Shown: positions 23,641 through 30,860 of the stretch, piece after piece | How positions within the stretch are numbered: the first letter of the stretch is position 1 | Layout: each line of letters begins with the position of its first letter | From: Candidatus Parcubacteria bacterium | GTDB taxonomy: Bacteria > Patescibacteriota > Patescibacteriia > Patescibacteriales > UBA12075 | DNA: 32,602 nucleotides | Direction of reading: 5' to 3' | Assembly (NCBI GenBank): GCA_023142215.1 | Contig: JAGLJW010000016.1 | Coordinates: 1 to 32,602 of the forward strand | Translations under genes and position numbers: made by a program | Notes under the pieces: generated by a model | What the model was told of the DNA's origin: nothing | The model's database searches: none | What the model saw: the letters and a program-made list of their open reading frames with translations, nothing else

Positions 23641-23658
23641 AACTATTAAAAAATAGTT
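23641..23658. terminator. Hairpin with T-tracts downstream of the 23806-24441 gene
   Basis: AACTATT-AAAA-AATAGTT has T6 on the minus strand and CTTTTT on the plus strand. The 150 bp between it and the stop (including TTGAAGCTGAGCTTCAA, a near-perfect hairpin at about 23714) holds no ORF. Confidence 0.5.
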
Positions 23659-23805
23659 CTTTTTGTTAAAGTAATTCTACTTACACTCAATATTTCAGTG
23701 GACTGTGCTTGTTTGAAGCTGAGCTTCAACGAGGTGGAGATGAAAACTGATAGTTGTCATTCTAGCTTTTTTAAGAAGAACAGGGGATACTATTTTGTTC
23801 CAAGA

Positions 23806-24441
23806 TTATAAAATATCTTTATAGTTATTAAGCATATCAATATAAGTATGCTCAATTTTTTTAACCAGTACTTCATCTTTTAATAATTCTTCTGTTTTAG
23901 TTTTGATCTTAATACCAAGTTTTTCGTTTATACCAAGAGCAAGCCACATATTAAAATTATCCTCAACTGTTATTTTCTTTTTATCTTTGTATAAATCAAC
24001 CATTATTTGGTTGTATTTTTTTATTTCATTAATATTTTCTCCATTTGGGTTGTACGAAAAAGCGAGATATTTTAAATATTTTTGAATTGGAAATTGTTGC
24101 ATATCATTCATGTCTTGGATTATTTTCATTGAAGTTGATATTATCCATCTTTGTTCATCATATCCGTTATGCTTTTTAGAAAAGAACTTTGGTAATACTC
24201 TTTTTTTCATTCGGTTTTGCATTATATCGCAAATTTGATGAACTTGCCAACCTTTCTTAAAATCATCTTTAGCGAATGCTGGATTTAAAATATCATCGTT
24301 GTGAGTCAATTCCCTGTCTATTTTTGTAACATAATGACTATCAGGGTAAATTGTTCCTGATATATATTTTTCTATATCTTGCACTTGATACTTGTTTTTT
24401 AAATCAAGAGCAAAGCGAATATGTGTTGCTTCTAATGACAT
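23806..24441 (-). CDS. Hypothetical protein, possible metal-dependent hydrolase fold
   Basis: I cannot name this 211-aa protein with confidence. It is all-helical in appearance. The conserved-looking polar residues are H7 (EATHIRFAL), YPDSHYVTKIDRELTH (about 52-67) and GWQVHQICD (about 84-92). The spacing of His and Asp resembles HD-type or phospholipase C/S1-P1-type zinc hydrolases, but this is only a resemblance. It has no signal peptide or membrane segment. It lies between the two copies of the structured RNA, in the same orientation, and would be lost by recombination between the repeats. The promoter is not clear. Confidence 0.6.
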   Translation of the reverse strand: MSLEATHIRFALDLKNKYQVQDIEKYISGTIYPDSHYVTKIDRELTHNDDILNPAFAKDDFKKGWQVHQICDIMQNRMKKRVLPKFFSKKHNGYDEQRWIISTSMKIIQDMNDMQQFPIQKYLKYLAFSYNPNGENINEIKKYNQIMVDLYKDKKKITVEDNFNMWLALGINEKLGIKIKTKTEELLKDEVLVKKIEHTYIDMLNNYKDIL

Positions 24442-24537
24442 ATTATAATTTTATCATAAAAGTTAGAATTAGTCCCGTTATTATAAAAAAAATACGTCAA
24501 ATGTAATTTTTTGTAATTTTGTGGGACAATAGTATAC

Positions 24538-24749
24538 AAAAAAAGGCTTATATAAGCCTTTTTATTAAAATAAAATTTTTTAAAAAAGAAAAAAGGATTG
24601 AGTGTTTGTGTTGGTTGAAGTTTTGTTTGGGTTTGTGTATAGAGTTTTTTGTTGGTGAGTATGGTTTTAATTCTTTAAGCAAGAAGCAAAACTATACTCA
24701 TCAGCTCTAAACTCTATTCCCGTAAAACTTTAATCAACTCTCAATCCTT
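24538..24749 (-). ncRNA. Structured RNA, copy 2 (rod-shaped hairpin)
   Basis: This copy keeps every stem of copy 1. Sequence from P1 through P4 is identical, and the only change is in the apical loop (copy 1 plus strand TTCTTTATTAAGAAGC, here TTCTTTAAGCAAGAAGC), which leaves P5 intact. The promoter is also identical. The terminator hairpin is in the same relative place but has a different stem. The predicted transcript is about 212 nt. The track ORF 24519-24710 lies over this RNA and is spurious. Confidence 0.65.
24540..24563 (-). terminator. Terminator of structured RNA copy 2
   Basis: The 24-bp palindrome AAAAAGGCTTATATAAGCC plus T5 is followed on the minus strand by TTTTGTAT, as in copy 1. 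The stem sequence differs from copy 1 while the position is the same. Confidence 0.85.
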
Positions 24750-24868
24750 ATTAATATAATAGCATATAGAAATAATATGTCAAATGACCAATGTTAGTTA
24801 AAATTCTATTGAATAATTGAATAATATTATAAAATAAAAAAGTTATCAACAAATAGAATTAAGATGAA
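24584..24868. repeat. Direct repeat of about 285 bp, copy 2
   Basis: This is the partner of 23350-23632. Differences are concentrated beyond the promoter (about 24785-24868), while the RNA body is almost unchanged. Confidence 0.85.
24756..24783 (-). promoter_or_regulatory. Promoter of structured RNA copy 2
   Basis: TTGACA (24778-24783) and TATTAT (24756-24761) on the minus strand have a 16-bp spacer and extended -10, identical to copy 1. Confidence 0.75.
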
Positions 24869-24975
24869 AGACAAAACAGGAAGAAGTATTAATTAATTTT
24901 CTTTCTGAATTACGATAAGGATGATATGTTTTGTATTATTTTTCGTGTATTTTATTATACTAATTTCAGCAGGTA

Positions 24976-25004
24976 TTGACTTATCCCCCATAATCCCCTA
25001 TAAT
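24976..25004 (+). promoter_or_regulatory. Promoter of the Fic-HNH operon
   Basis: TTGACT (24976-24981) and TATAAT (24999-25004) are exactly 17 bp apart. The spacer is unusually C-rich (two runs of 4-5 C). Confidence 0.75.
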
Positions 25005-25073
25005 ACCTTATATAACTAATAAGAGTTATTCGTTTGAATCCATTGCTACGAATGCGGAATATGCGAATAAATA

Positions 25074-26153
25074 ATGAATATGATTAAAGAAAATAAATTA
25101 ATAGCGAGATTAAATTGGAAAAAATTTGAAGATACACAAAAAATACAGCGATTGCTTACAGAGATTGATGAGCTTAAAGGCAGATGGATTGCGGGGGTGA
25201 AATTATCACCGCAGATTTTAAATAAATTAAAAAAATCTGTAGTTATCACTTCCGCTGGAGCTAGTACTCGTATTGAGGGTGCTGAATTATCTGATGAGGA
25301 GATAGAAAAATTGTTTAAAGGTTTGAAAATTAAAAAATTTACCACCAGAGACGAACAGGAGGTTGCTGGTTATAAAGAATTGTTGGAAAATATTTTTAAT
25401 TCTTGGGAGAAAATAAAATTTAACGAAAATTCTATTAAACATTTTCATCAAGAATTATTAAAGTATTCCGAAAAAGATAAAAAACATTTGGGTAATTATA
25501 AATTTGGGAGCAATAGAGTTGAGGCGATTGATGCTAGTGGTAAAGTAATTGGTATTGTTTTTGAACCAACTCCTCCGCATCTAACTCCTAAAGAAATGTC
25601 TGAATTAATTGAATGGACTCAAAATGCCTTTAAAGAGAATTTAATTCATCCATTGCTTATCATTGGAAATTTTGTGTTAGAGTTTTTGGCAATTCATCCT
25701 TTTCAAGATGGTAATGGTCGATCTTCACGTGTGTTAACAAATTTCTTAATGCTTCAGTCGGGATATGAATATATGCCGTATGTTTCGCATGAGAAATTTA
25801 TAGAAGACAATAAAGTAGATTATTATTTAGCACTTAAAAAAAGTCAGGGAGATTGGAAAAAACGTAAGAGCGATATTGTACATTGGATGATTTTCTTTTT
25901 AACAATTTTACTTGAACAGGCAAAGATGGCGATTAAAATTAATGAGAGTGAAAGAATAGAACCTTTCCTGTCAGAAAAGCAATTAAAAGTATGGCAGTAT
26001 TTTGGGGAGCATGAATATGTTACTTCAAAAGATATTCGGGAGAACTTAGGAATCAAAGAAGCTACAGCGTTGCAGATTTTGAATAAGCTTTTGGAAATGA
26101 AAAAGATTGAGAGGCTTGGAATGGGAAGAGGTGTTCGTTATAGGAAAATATAA
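25074..26153 (+). CDS. Fic-family protein (putative AMP transferase)
   Basis: The 359-aa protein carries the Fic active-site loop HPFQDGNGRSSR (about residues 207-218), matching HPFx(D/E)GNGR. An N-terminal Fic_N-type region contains STRIEGAEL (about 63-71), which fits the (S/T)xxxE(G/N) inhibitory helix and so suggests a self-inhibited, class II enzyme. A C-terminal winged-helix domain (YVTSKDIRENLGIKEATALQILNKLLE) follows. Fic enzymes transfer AMP or other nucleotide moieties to Ser/Thr/Tyr of proteins. It is the first gene after a strong promoter and lies 22 bp before the large HNH-TPR-PIN gene, so the two are probably co-transcribed. An alternative ATG lies two codons inside. No Shine-Dalgarno sequence is visible. 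Confidence 0.92.
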   Translation: MNMIKENKLIARLNWKKFEDTQKIQRLLTEIDELKGRWIAGVKLSPQILNKLKKSVVITSAGASTRIEGAELSDEEIEKLFKGLKIKKFTTRDEQEVAGYKELLENIFNSWEKIKFNENSIKHFHQELLKYSEKDKKHLGNYKFGSNRVEAIDASGKVIGIVFEPTPPHLTPKEMSELIEWTQNAFKENLIHPLLIIGNFVLEFLAIHPFQDGNGRSSRVLTNFLMLQSGYEYMPYVSHEKFIEDNKVDYYLALKKSQGDWKKRKSDIVHWMIFFLTILLEQAKMAIKINESERIEPFLSEKQLKVWQYFGEHEYVTSKDIRENLGIKEATALQILNKLLEMKKIERLGMGRGVRYRKI

Positions 26154-26175
26154 AAAATGTATAAATTATAAATAA

Positions 26176-29100
26176 ATGTCTATTAGAAAGAAACAAGTTA
26201 ATTTAACTACAAAATTAAAAGTTTACATTAACTGTGGTGGTAAGTGTGGTTTTCCAAACTGCAAAGAACATTTGGTTGAGGAAGATAGCATAGTAGGAGA
26301 TATAGCTCATATAAAAGCAAGAAGTGATGGAGGCCCAAGAGGTAATATTGATTTATCGGAAGAAAAAAGAAATTCACCAGATAATTTGATAGCCTTGTGC
26401 AAGAAGCATCACAAGATAATAGATGACCATCCAGATAAATATAGTGTCGAAGATATGGAAAAATGGAAGAATGATATAGAGGAATGGGCCATAAAATCAC
26501 CTGAAAAAACTGAGTTTGGTAAAAAACTAATATTAATAATGTTGTCTGAGTTGGAAAAAGAATTAGATAGAGGTAATGGAAAGTATGTACTTAAAACCAT
26601 TCAATCAATTAAGATTATCTCAGAAACTCTGGAGGATGATAGCGTTAATAGTGAGCTTGAAATATTAAAGGCAAGAGTCAAACAAAGTTTAGAAGACGTG
26701 AGTGAGGCCAAGAAACTATTAAAAAGCATTTCCAAACTTTATCCCAAAAATATTAAATCTATTCTTTATTTAGCTGAAATTTTTTTAAATGAGGGCGACT
26801 ACGATAAAAATGAAGAGTTATTAAAACAAGCTAAGAAGATAGATAAAAATCATTGGCTTTTTGTTATTGAACAATTGATTAGGAAGCTTCGTTTAAACCA
26901 AAGTATTGATACAACAAAAATTTATGAAAATGATTTTCCCAAAAATGAAAAACAAAAATCTATCTACTATCGTATTTATTCTCATTTTTATCAAAAAGAT
27001 AAAAATTATACAAAAGCTGATGAGTTTATAGAAAAATCAATTAAACTATATCCATGCTCATTTTCTAGCTTTAATACTAAGTTAGCTTTCAGTTTAGAGA
27101 GATTAGTTGAAAAAGGTTTTCCTCTTAAACATATAGAAAAGGCGGAGGAGATATTAAATCAAATTAATGAAATAGAAATAGAAAATAGTAATTGGGATGA
27201 TTTATATATTAGCAGTAAAACTATTTTAGAGTTTAGAAAGTTTTATATTTATGTAGTTCAGCAAAACTATAAAAAGATTATTTATGCTGGCAAAAAACTT
27301 GTTGACCTAATAATGCAATGCTCATTTGATTTAGATGTAGATAATTTTTTAAATTTACTTTTAACGCATTATCGTCCAGAAAAAGAAGATTTTGAGAAAA
27401 TTATTAAATACTTATCAGATAAAAACATCACTTATGATCTTGCAAAATCTTTGGCTTTTCAATTTTGTGAAAGGGGTAAATTATTTGCTGATGGCAAAAA
27501 GTTTTTATCTGCAAAGAATGAAAAAATTAAAGATTTAATTTTACACATAGAAGCAGGGAAGAAAAATGAAGTAATTGATTTTTTGAAAAAAGATTTACAG
27601 TTAATGTTAACGTTTGCAAATTGTTTAAAAGATAATCCTAGTTTGAGGAAAGATATAATTGACAATATACCAGACGATGACAACATCCAAAAAGAAAAAA
27701 TTTATCTATTATATTACTCTGATATAGAAGAATATAATAACGCCTTTAAAATCGTGCAAAACATAGAGTTTGAAAATGCAAATTATCTTGATTGCGAAAT
27801 ATCTTTAAAAGTGGTTCGAGAAAAACAAGCTTGGGAAATGGAGGTAAAAATTTTAGATAGATTATTCAAGTTAGAAAAAAATGAAAGAAAACAATTGACA
27901 TATAAGTTAGACCAATTTACTGCTTGTATGAAGATGGAAGATTATTTAGAGGTAATAAACATAGGCAAATATTTGTTAAGCAATCCCCAAACTTTTGAGT
28001 TAATAGATGAAAAGAATCAAGAACTATTGTTAGGACAAACAATAACCGCTTATTTACAAAGAAGCGAAGAAAAAGATGCCCTGAGGTTGTTTCAGAAATA
28101 TCCTAACATCATTAAAAGTTTTGAATTTGTTATTTCTGTAGAAGCTGAAGTTTATTTAAAAAATGAAGATTATAAAAAAGCATTATTGTCATTGTGTAAT
28201 GGAATTAAAAAAATCAGGAAGCCTACTAAAGAACAATACGGATATTTATTTTTTCAATTCGTCCAATTAAGCAATTCTGGTGTTGCTAAAATTGAAACAC
28301 TTGAAAAAATTACAAACAATTTTTTTGTAAAATTTAAAAACCAAGAGCAGTGGTATTATGTTGGTGATGAAGATGAGTTGGATGCTACTAAAATTAACTC
28401 CGCAAATAATAAATATAATTTGCTTATTGGTAAAAAGGTAAATGATAAAATAGAGTTTCCGGAGGATAAATATCAAACCAATAAAGAAGAAAGAAAGATT
28501 GAAAATATTTTAAATTTAGAGGCTTATATAAACTGGAAAGCTCACGATAGTTTTTTTAGTTTGTCAAAGCAAGGTAGGTGGGATATGGGAGTAGCAATTG
28601 AAGTGCCAAATGATGAAAATGGTGGTATAGATGTTAATAATGTAATAAATTTTATTAAAGACCAGCAAGAAAGAGGTAAAGAATTTTTTGGAGGCTATTG
28701 TTCGAATAATTACCCTTTTGCATTCTTGGCTTTAAGTGAGGGAGGGGTGACTAATGCAATTGGTAAAATCACAAAAGAAAATAAAGGGTTTATACGATTT
28801 TCTGATGGTTCAGTTCAGGATATAAATAAACAAGGGCAAGTAGCTGAAAAAATAATAGAGAATTCGGAAGTGTTTTTAGACGGCACAACAGCTCTCTTTT
28901 TAGCTGAAACAGGTTTATTGAAAAAAATAAAACCCTTCATTCCAAATTTAAAAGTGCCTCAATCGGTTATCACCTTTTTATTTAAAACTTTGGAGAAATT
29001 TAATATTACACCTGGACAGATTGGTCATATGGGATGTGTTGATGACAAATTAGTATCTGATAAGATTGATAAAGCAAAAAACGAAAGGATAAAAAACAAC

Positions 29101-29820
29101 TTTAAACAAAGTATAGAGATTTTAGAAAAAGACAAAAACAATATTTTCTCCATTTCTCAAGCAAATAAATCTGAACATTTTTCAGAAAGCAATATTGCTC
29201 CTGAATTAACAGACGCTTGTATTTTAGCACAAAAAAATAATGCCATTATAATAACCGAAGATTTCTTATATTTGCAAGCCAATAATTTGCAAACTAAAAA
29301 GGGCATACCAGAATATTGCTCACTATTTTCTATAGCCAAAAAGTTGCTTGAGAAGAATAAAATATCTTTTGATGACTACTTAAATATTTATTCCTATCTA
29401 TCTTCTTATAGATGCAGATTTTTAGATTTAAACGCAGACCTAATGATTAAATCTGTTTTTAGAGAAGTTGATAATATCAAATTTGAACCTCAAAAACTAC
29501 ACTATTTAAATCTTAATTTAACATTAACGGAAGAGTATGGGGTTAAACCAGAAAATGCCATAACTGTATTGAGTGAATTTATTTCAAGAATTATAGTGGC
29601 AAATATTGTCACCTTAGAAAATGTAAAAGAAATTTATGAGATTGTTTTGATTTCATCTTTATTTAAAGGGGAAAAGGATAATTGTTCAGCTTTATTAGAA
29701 AAATGTGAGAAGACGATAGTTGGATATTTTGAAAAGTATCATCTTTATTCTATTCCTGATTATACAAAAGAAAAAATTGCAGAATTGGAAAAACAACTAA
29801 ACGTACACACTATTTCGTAA
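26176..29820 (+). CDS. HNH-TPR-(GreAB-C-like)-PIN conflict protein
   Basis: The 1214-aa protein seems to be a multi-domain effector. Residues 16-85 form an HNH nuclease-like domain (C24, C29, DIAHI with H45, N70, C75, H78/H79 in DNLIALCKKHH). Residues about 115-720 are helical repeats of the TPR type. Around 720-760, LIGKKVNDKIEFPEDK resembles the C-terminal domain of GreA/GreB. Around 895-1090 is a PIN-like RNase region (VFLDGTTALFLAETGLL; DACILAQKNNAIIITEDFLYLQ) with acidic residues in the expected places. A TPR-GreAB-C-PIN arrangement is, to my knowledge, one of the predicted bacterial conflict systems; the N-terminal HNH is an addition. It lies 22 bp after the Fic gene. The sequence cannot show the target or trigger. 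Confidence 0.7.
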   Translation: MSIRKKQVNLTTKLKVYINCGGKCGFPNCKEHLVEEDSIVGDIAHIKARSDGGPRGNIDLSEEKRNSPDNLIALCKKHHKIIDDHPDKYSVEDMEKWKNDIEEWAIKSPEKTEFGKKLILIMLSELEKELDRGNGKYVLKTIQSIKIISETLEDDSVNSELEILKARVKQSLEDVSEAKKLLKSISKLYPKNIKSILYLAEIFLNEGDYDKNEELLKQAKKIDKNHWLFVIEQLIRKLRLNQSIDTTKIYENDFPKNEKQKSIYYRIYSHFYQKDKNYTKADEFIEKSIKLYPCSFSSFNTKLAFSLERLVEKGFPLKHIEKAEEILNQINEIEIENSNWDDLYISSKTILEFRKFYIYVVQQNYKKIIYAGKKLVDLIMQCSFDLDVDNFLNLLLTHYRPEKEDFEKIIKYLSDKNITYDLAKSLAFQFCERGKLFADGKKFLSAKNEKIKDLILHIEAGKKNEVIDFLKKDLQLMLTFANCLKDNPSLRKDIIDNIPDDDNIQKEKIYLLYYSDIEEYNNAFKIVQNIEFENANYLDCEISLKVVREKQAWEMEVKILDRLFKLEKNERKQLTYKLDQFTACMKMEDYLEVINIGKYLLSNPQTFELIDEKNQELLLGQTITAYLQRSEEKDALRLFQKYPNIIKSFEFVISVEAEVYLKNEDYKKALLSLCNGIKKIRKPTKEQYGYLFFQFVQLSNSGVAKIETLEKITNNFFVKFKNQEQWYYVGDEDELDATKINSANNKYNLLIGKKVNDKIEFPEDKYQTNKEERKIENILNLEAYINWKAHDSFFSLSKQGRWDMGVAIEVPNDENGGIDVNNVINFIKDQQERGKEFFGGYCSNNYPFAFLALSEGGVTNAIGKITKENKGFIRFSDGSVQDINKQGQVAEKIIENSEVFLDGTTALFLAETGLLKKIKPFIPNLKVPQSVITFLFKTLEKFNITPGQIGHMGCVDDKLVSDKIDKAKNERIKNNFKQSIEILEKDKNNIFSISQANKSEHFSESNIAPELTDACILAQKNNAIIITEDFLYLQANNLQTKKGIPEYCSLFSIAKKLLEKNKISFDDYLNIYSYLSSYRCRFLDLNADLMIKSVFREVDNIKFEPQKLHYLNLNLTLTEEYGVKPENAITVLSEFISRIIVANIVTLENVKEIYEIVLISSLFKGEKDNCSALLEKCEKTIVGYFEKYHLYSIPDYTKEKIAELEKQLNVHTIS

Positions 29821-29875
29821 AATAAAAAAGAAATTATTTTTTAGTAAATACGATATGTCCCGTTACAAAATTAAG

Positions 29876-30115
29876 CTATTTCTGCTTTAATGAAAAATAA
29901 AAGAATTTTTCATCTTTTAACTCCATAGCTAATACATCTTCATAATCCGTATCTAGTAAATATTCATTCTCTTCTATAAAATTATCAAAAGCCTTTTTTT
30001 CATCTTCTCCGCTAGCAGTTCCAAGCACCTGTAAATTTTCAATATCAGGCATATTTGATTCGGTATTTGGTTGAAAAGTATAACCCTCTTGGGTTAAAAA
30101 AATAAAATGTCTCAT
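29876..30115 (-). CDS. Small acidic protein, last gene of the ATPase-RloB operon
   Basis: The 79-aa acidic protein begins MRHFIFLTQEGYTFQPN and ends with DVLAMELKDEKFFYFSL. Proteins opening with (M)RHFIFLTQEGYT..P..S are, as I recall, found beside restriction genes, but no function is established. It starts four bases after the stop of the DpnI-like remnant, so it is the last gene of the tight operon 32075-29876. It ends 55 bp from the convergent HNH-TPR-PIN gene. No Shine-Dalgarno sequence is visible. Confidence 0.7.
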   Translation of the reverse strand: MRHFIFLTQEGYTFQPNTESNMPDIENLQVLGTASGEDEKKAFDNFIEENEYLLDTDYEDVLAMELKDEKFFYFSLKQK

Positions 30116-30119
30116 AAAT

Positions 30120-30317
30120 TTAGTTTAGTTTATATCTTCCTCGAGAAACGAAACTTAAATAGCCTTTATCTTGAAGTAATTGTAATTGTTGTCTAATTTT
30201 ATCTTTAACGTGATTATTGTCAGGATGTTTTTTAACCCAATCTTCAGTTAAAACATGAATCTTTTGGGAGTTGCTTTTGTATTTATCTGCTATTTGGTTA
30301 TTTAAGTTTGTTTGCAT
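30120..30317 (-). CDS. DpnI-like protein with the nuclease core deleted (winged-helix remnant)
   Basis: The 65-aa ORF joins two pieces that are far apart in DpnI-type enzymes. Residues about 8-28 (IADKYKSNSQKIHVLTEDWV) match the start of DpnI (ETYKSNSQK...ILTEDWV), and residues 29-65 (NNHVKDKIRQQLQLLQDKGY then SFVSRGRYKL) match its C-terminal winged helix that reads methylated DNA (NNHIKEKIRQQLQILRDK...GRGKYRK). The zinc-finger and PD-(D/E)XK catalytic region of some 190 residues is missing, with the frame kept. It is therefore either an internal-deletion remnant or a reduced DNA-binding regulator. It lies nine bases after rloB and four before the next gene. The comparison is from memory of DpnI, not from an alignment run. 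Confidence 0.7.
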   Translation of the reverse strand: MQTNLNNQIADKYKSNSQKIHVLTEDWVKKHPDNNHVKDKIRQQLQLLQDKGYLSFVSRGRYKLN

Positions 30318-30326
30318 AACTTGTTT

Positions 30327-30857
30327 TTATTTACCTTCCATTATCTGAAGAATATCATCTAATATTTTAATCGTTTTTCTTTTTTCTTCAAGCAACTCTT
30401 TCTTAAAAAGATTATTATATTCATAAGCTTCTTTTCTTTGCCTTTTATTTATATATTCAGACTCAAACATTTTTTTACATTCTGGAGAATCGTTGCTTAT
30501 TTTACTTGAGCCTAGAATAGATAAAAGTAAATGTTCAAGACAGGGAGTGTTTTCTATCAGCTCAATTTTCTTACTTCCAGCGATTTTTCTTGCTTCTTCA
30601 ATTTCGCCTTTTGGTTTGTCATTATCCAAAACAACAACTCTTCTATCAAATTCTCCTAACACTCTACTGGCATCAATTACAATATTAGCTGAATTTCCAC
30701 CCCTGCCTTTTCTAACAGTAATAGCTACGTTAGTATCACAACAGTATAACTTTTTTAAATGCTTTAAAAACATTTGCTCATTCATACCTTCGCCAAAAAT
30801 CAACAAAGTTTTATTTGCTTGGCGTCTTTTTCTTTTATATGGATTTGTTCTCGACAT
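30327..30857 (-). CDS. RloB/AbiLii-like protein
   Basis: The 176-aa protein has the RloB pattern: a basic N-terminus (SRTNPYKRKRRQ), LLIFGEGMNEQMFLKHL with E23 and E27, RRVVVLDND with D78 and D80, and IENTPCLEHLLLSIL (about 106-120). These acidic residues are arranged as in TOPRIM-like nucleases. RloB-family proteins include AbiLii of the lactococcal AbiL abortive-infection system and the RloB of restriction loci. The start is three bases after the stop of the AAA ATPase gene. It should be the nuclease or effector partner of that ATPase. Confidence 0.85.
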   Translation of the reverse strand: MSRTNPYKRKRRQANKTLLIFGEGMNEQMFLKHLKKLYCCDTNVAITVRKGRGGNSANIVIDASRVLGEFDRRVVVLDNDKPKGEIEEARKIAGSKKIELIENTPCLEHLLLSILGSSKISNDSPECKKMFESEYINKRQRKEAYEYNNLFKKELLEEKRKTIKILDDILQIMEGK

Positions 30858-30860
30858 GTA

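Noticed and set aside
23690-23805. Another RNA gene or insertion remnant with TTGAAGCTGAGCTTCAA
   Set aside because: Only one short hairpin is visible, without promoter or repeat partner in the window.
24519-24710. Track ORF of 63 aa on the plus strand
   Set aside because: It overlies the structured RNA copy 2 and is not intact in copy 1, so it is a chance frame.
23296-24868. Retron msr-msd or TnpB/IscB guide RNA
   Set aside because: No reverse transcriptase, TnpB or IscB-like ORF is in the window; the adjacent genes are a zinc-ribbon protein and an unrelated helical protein.
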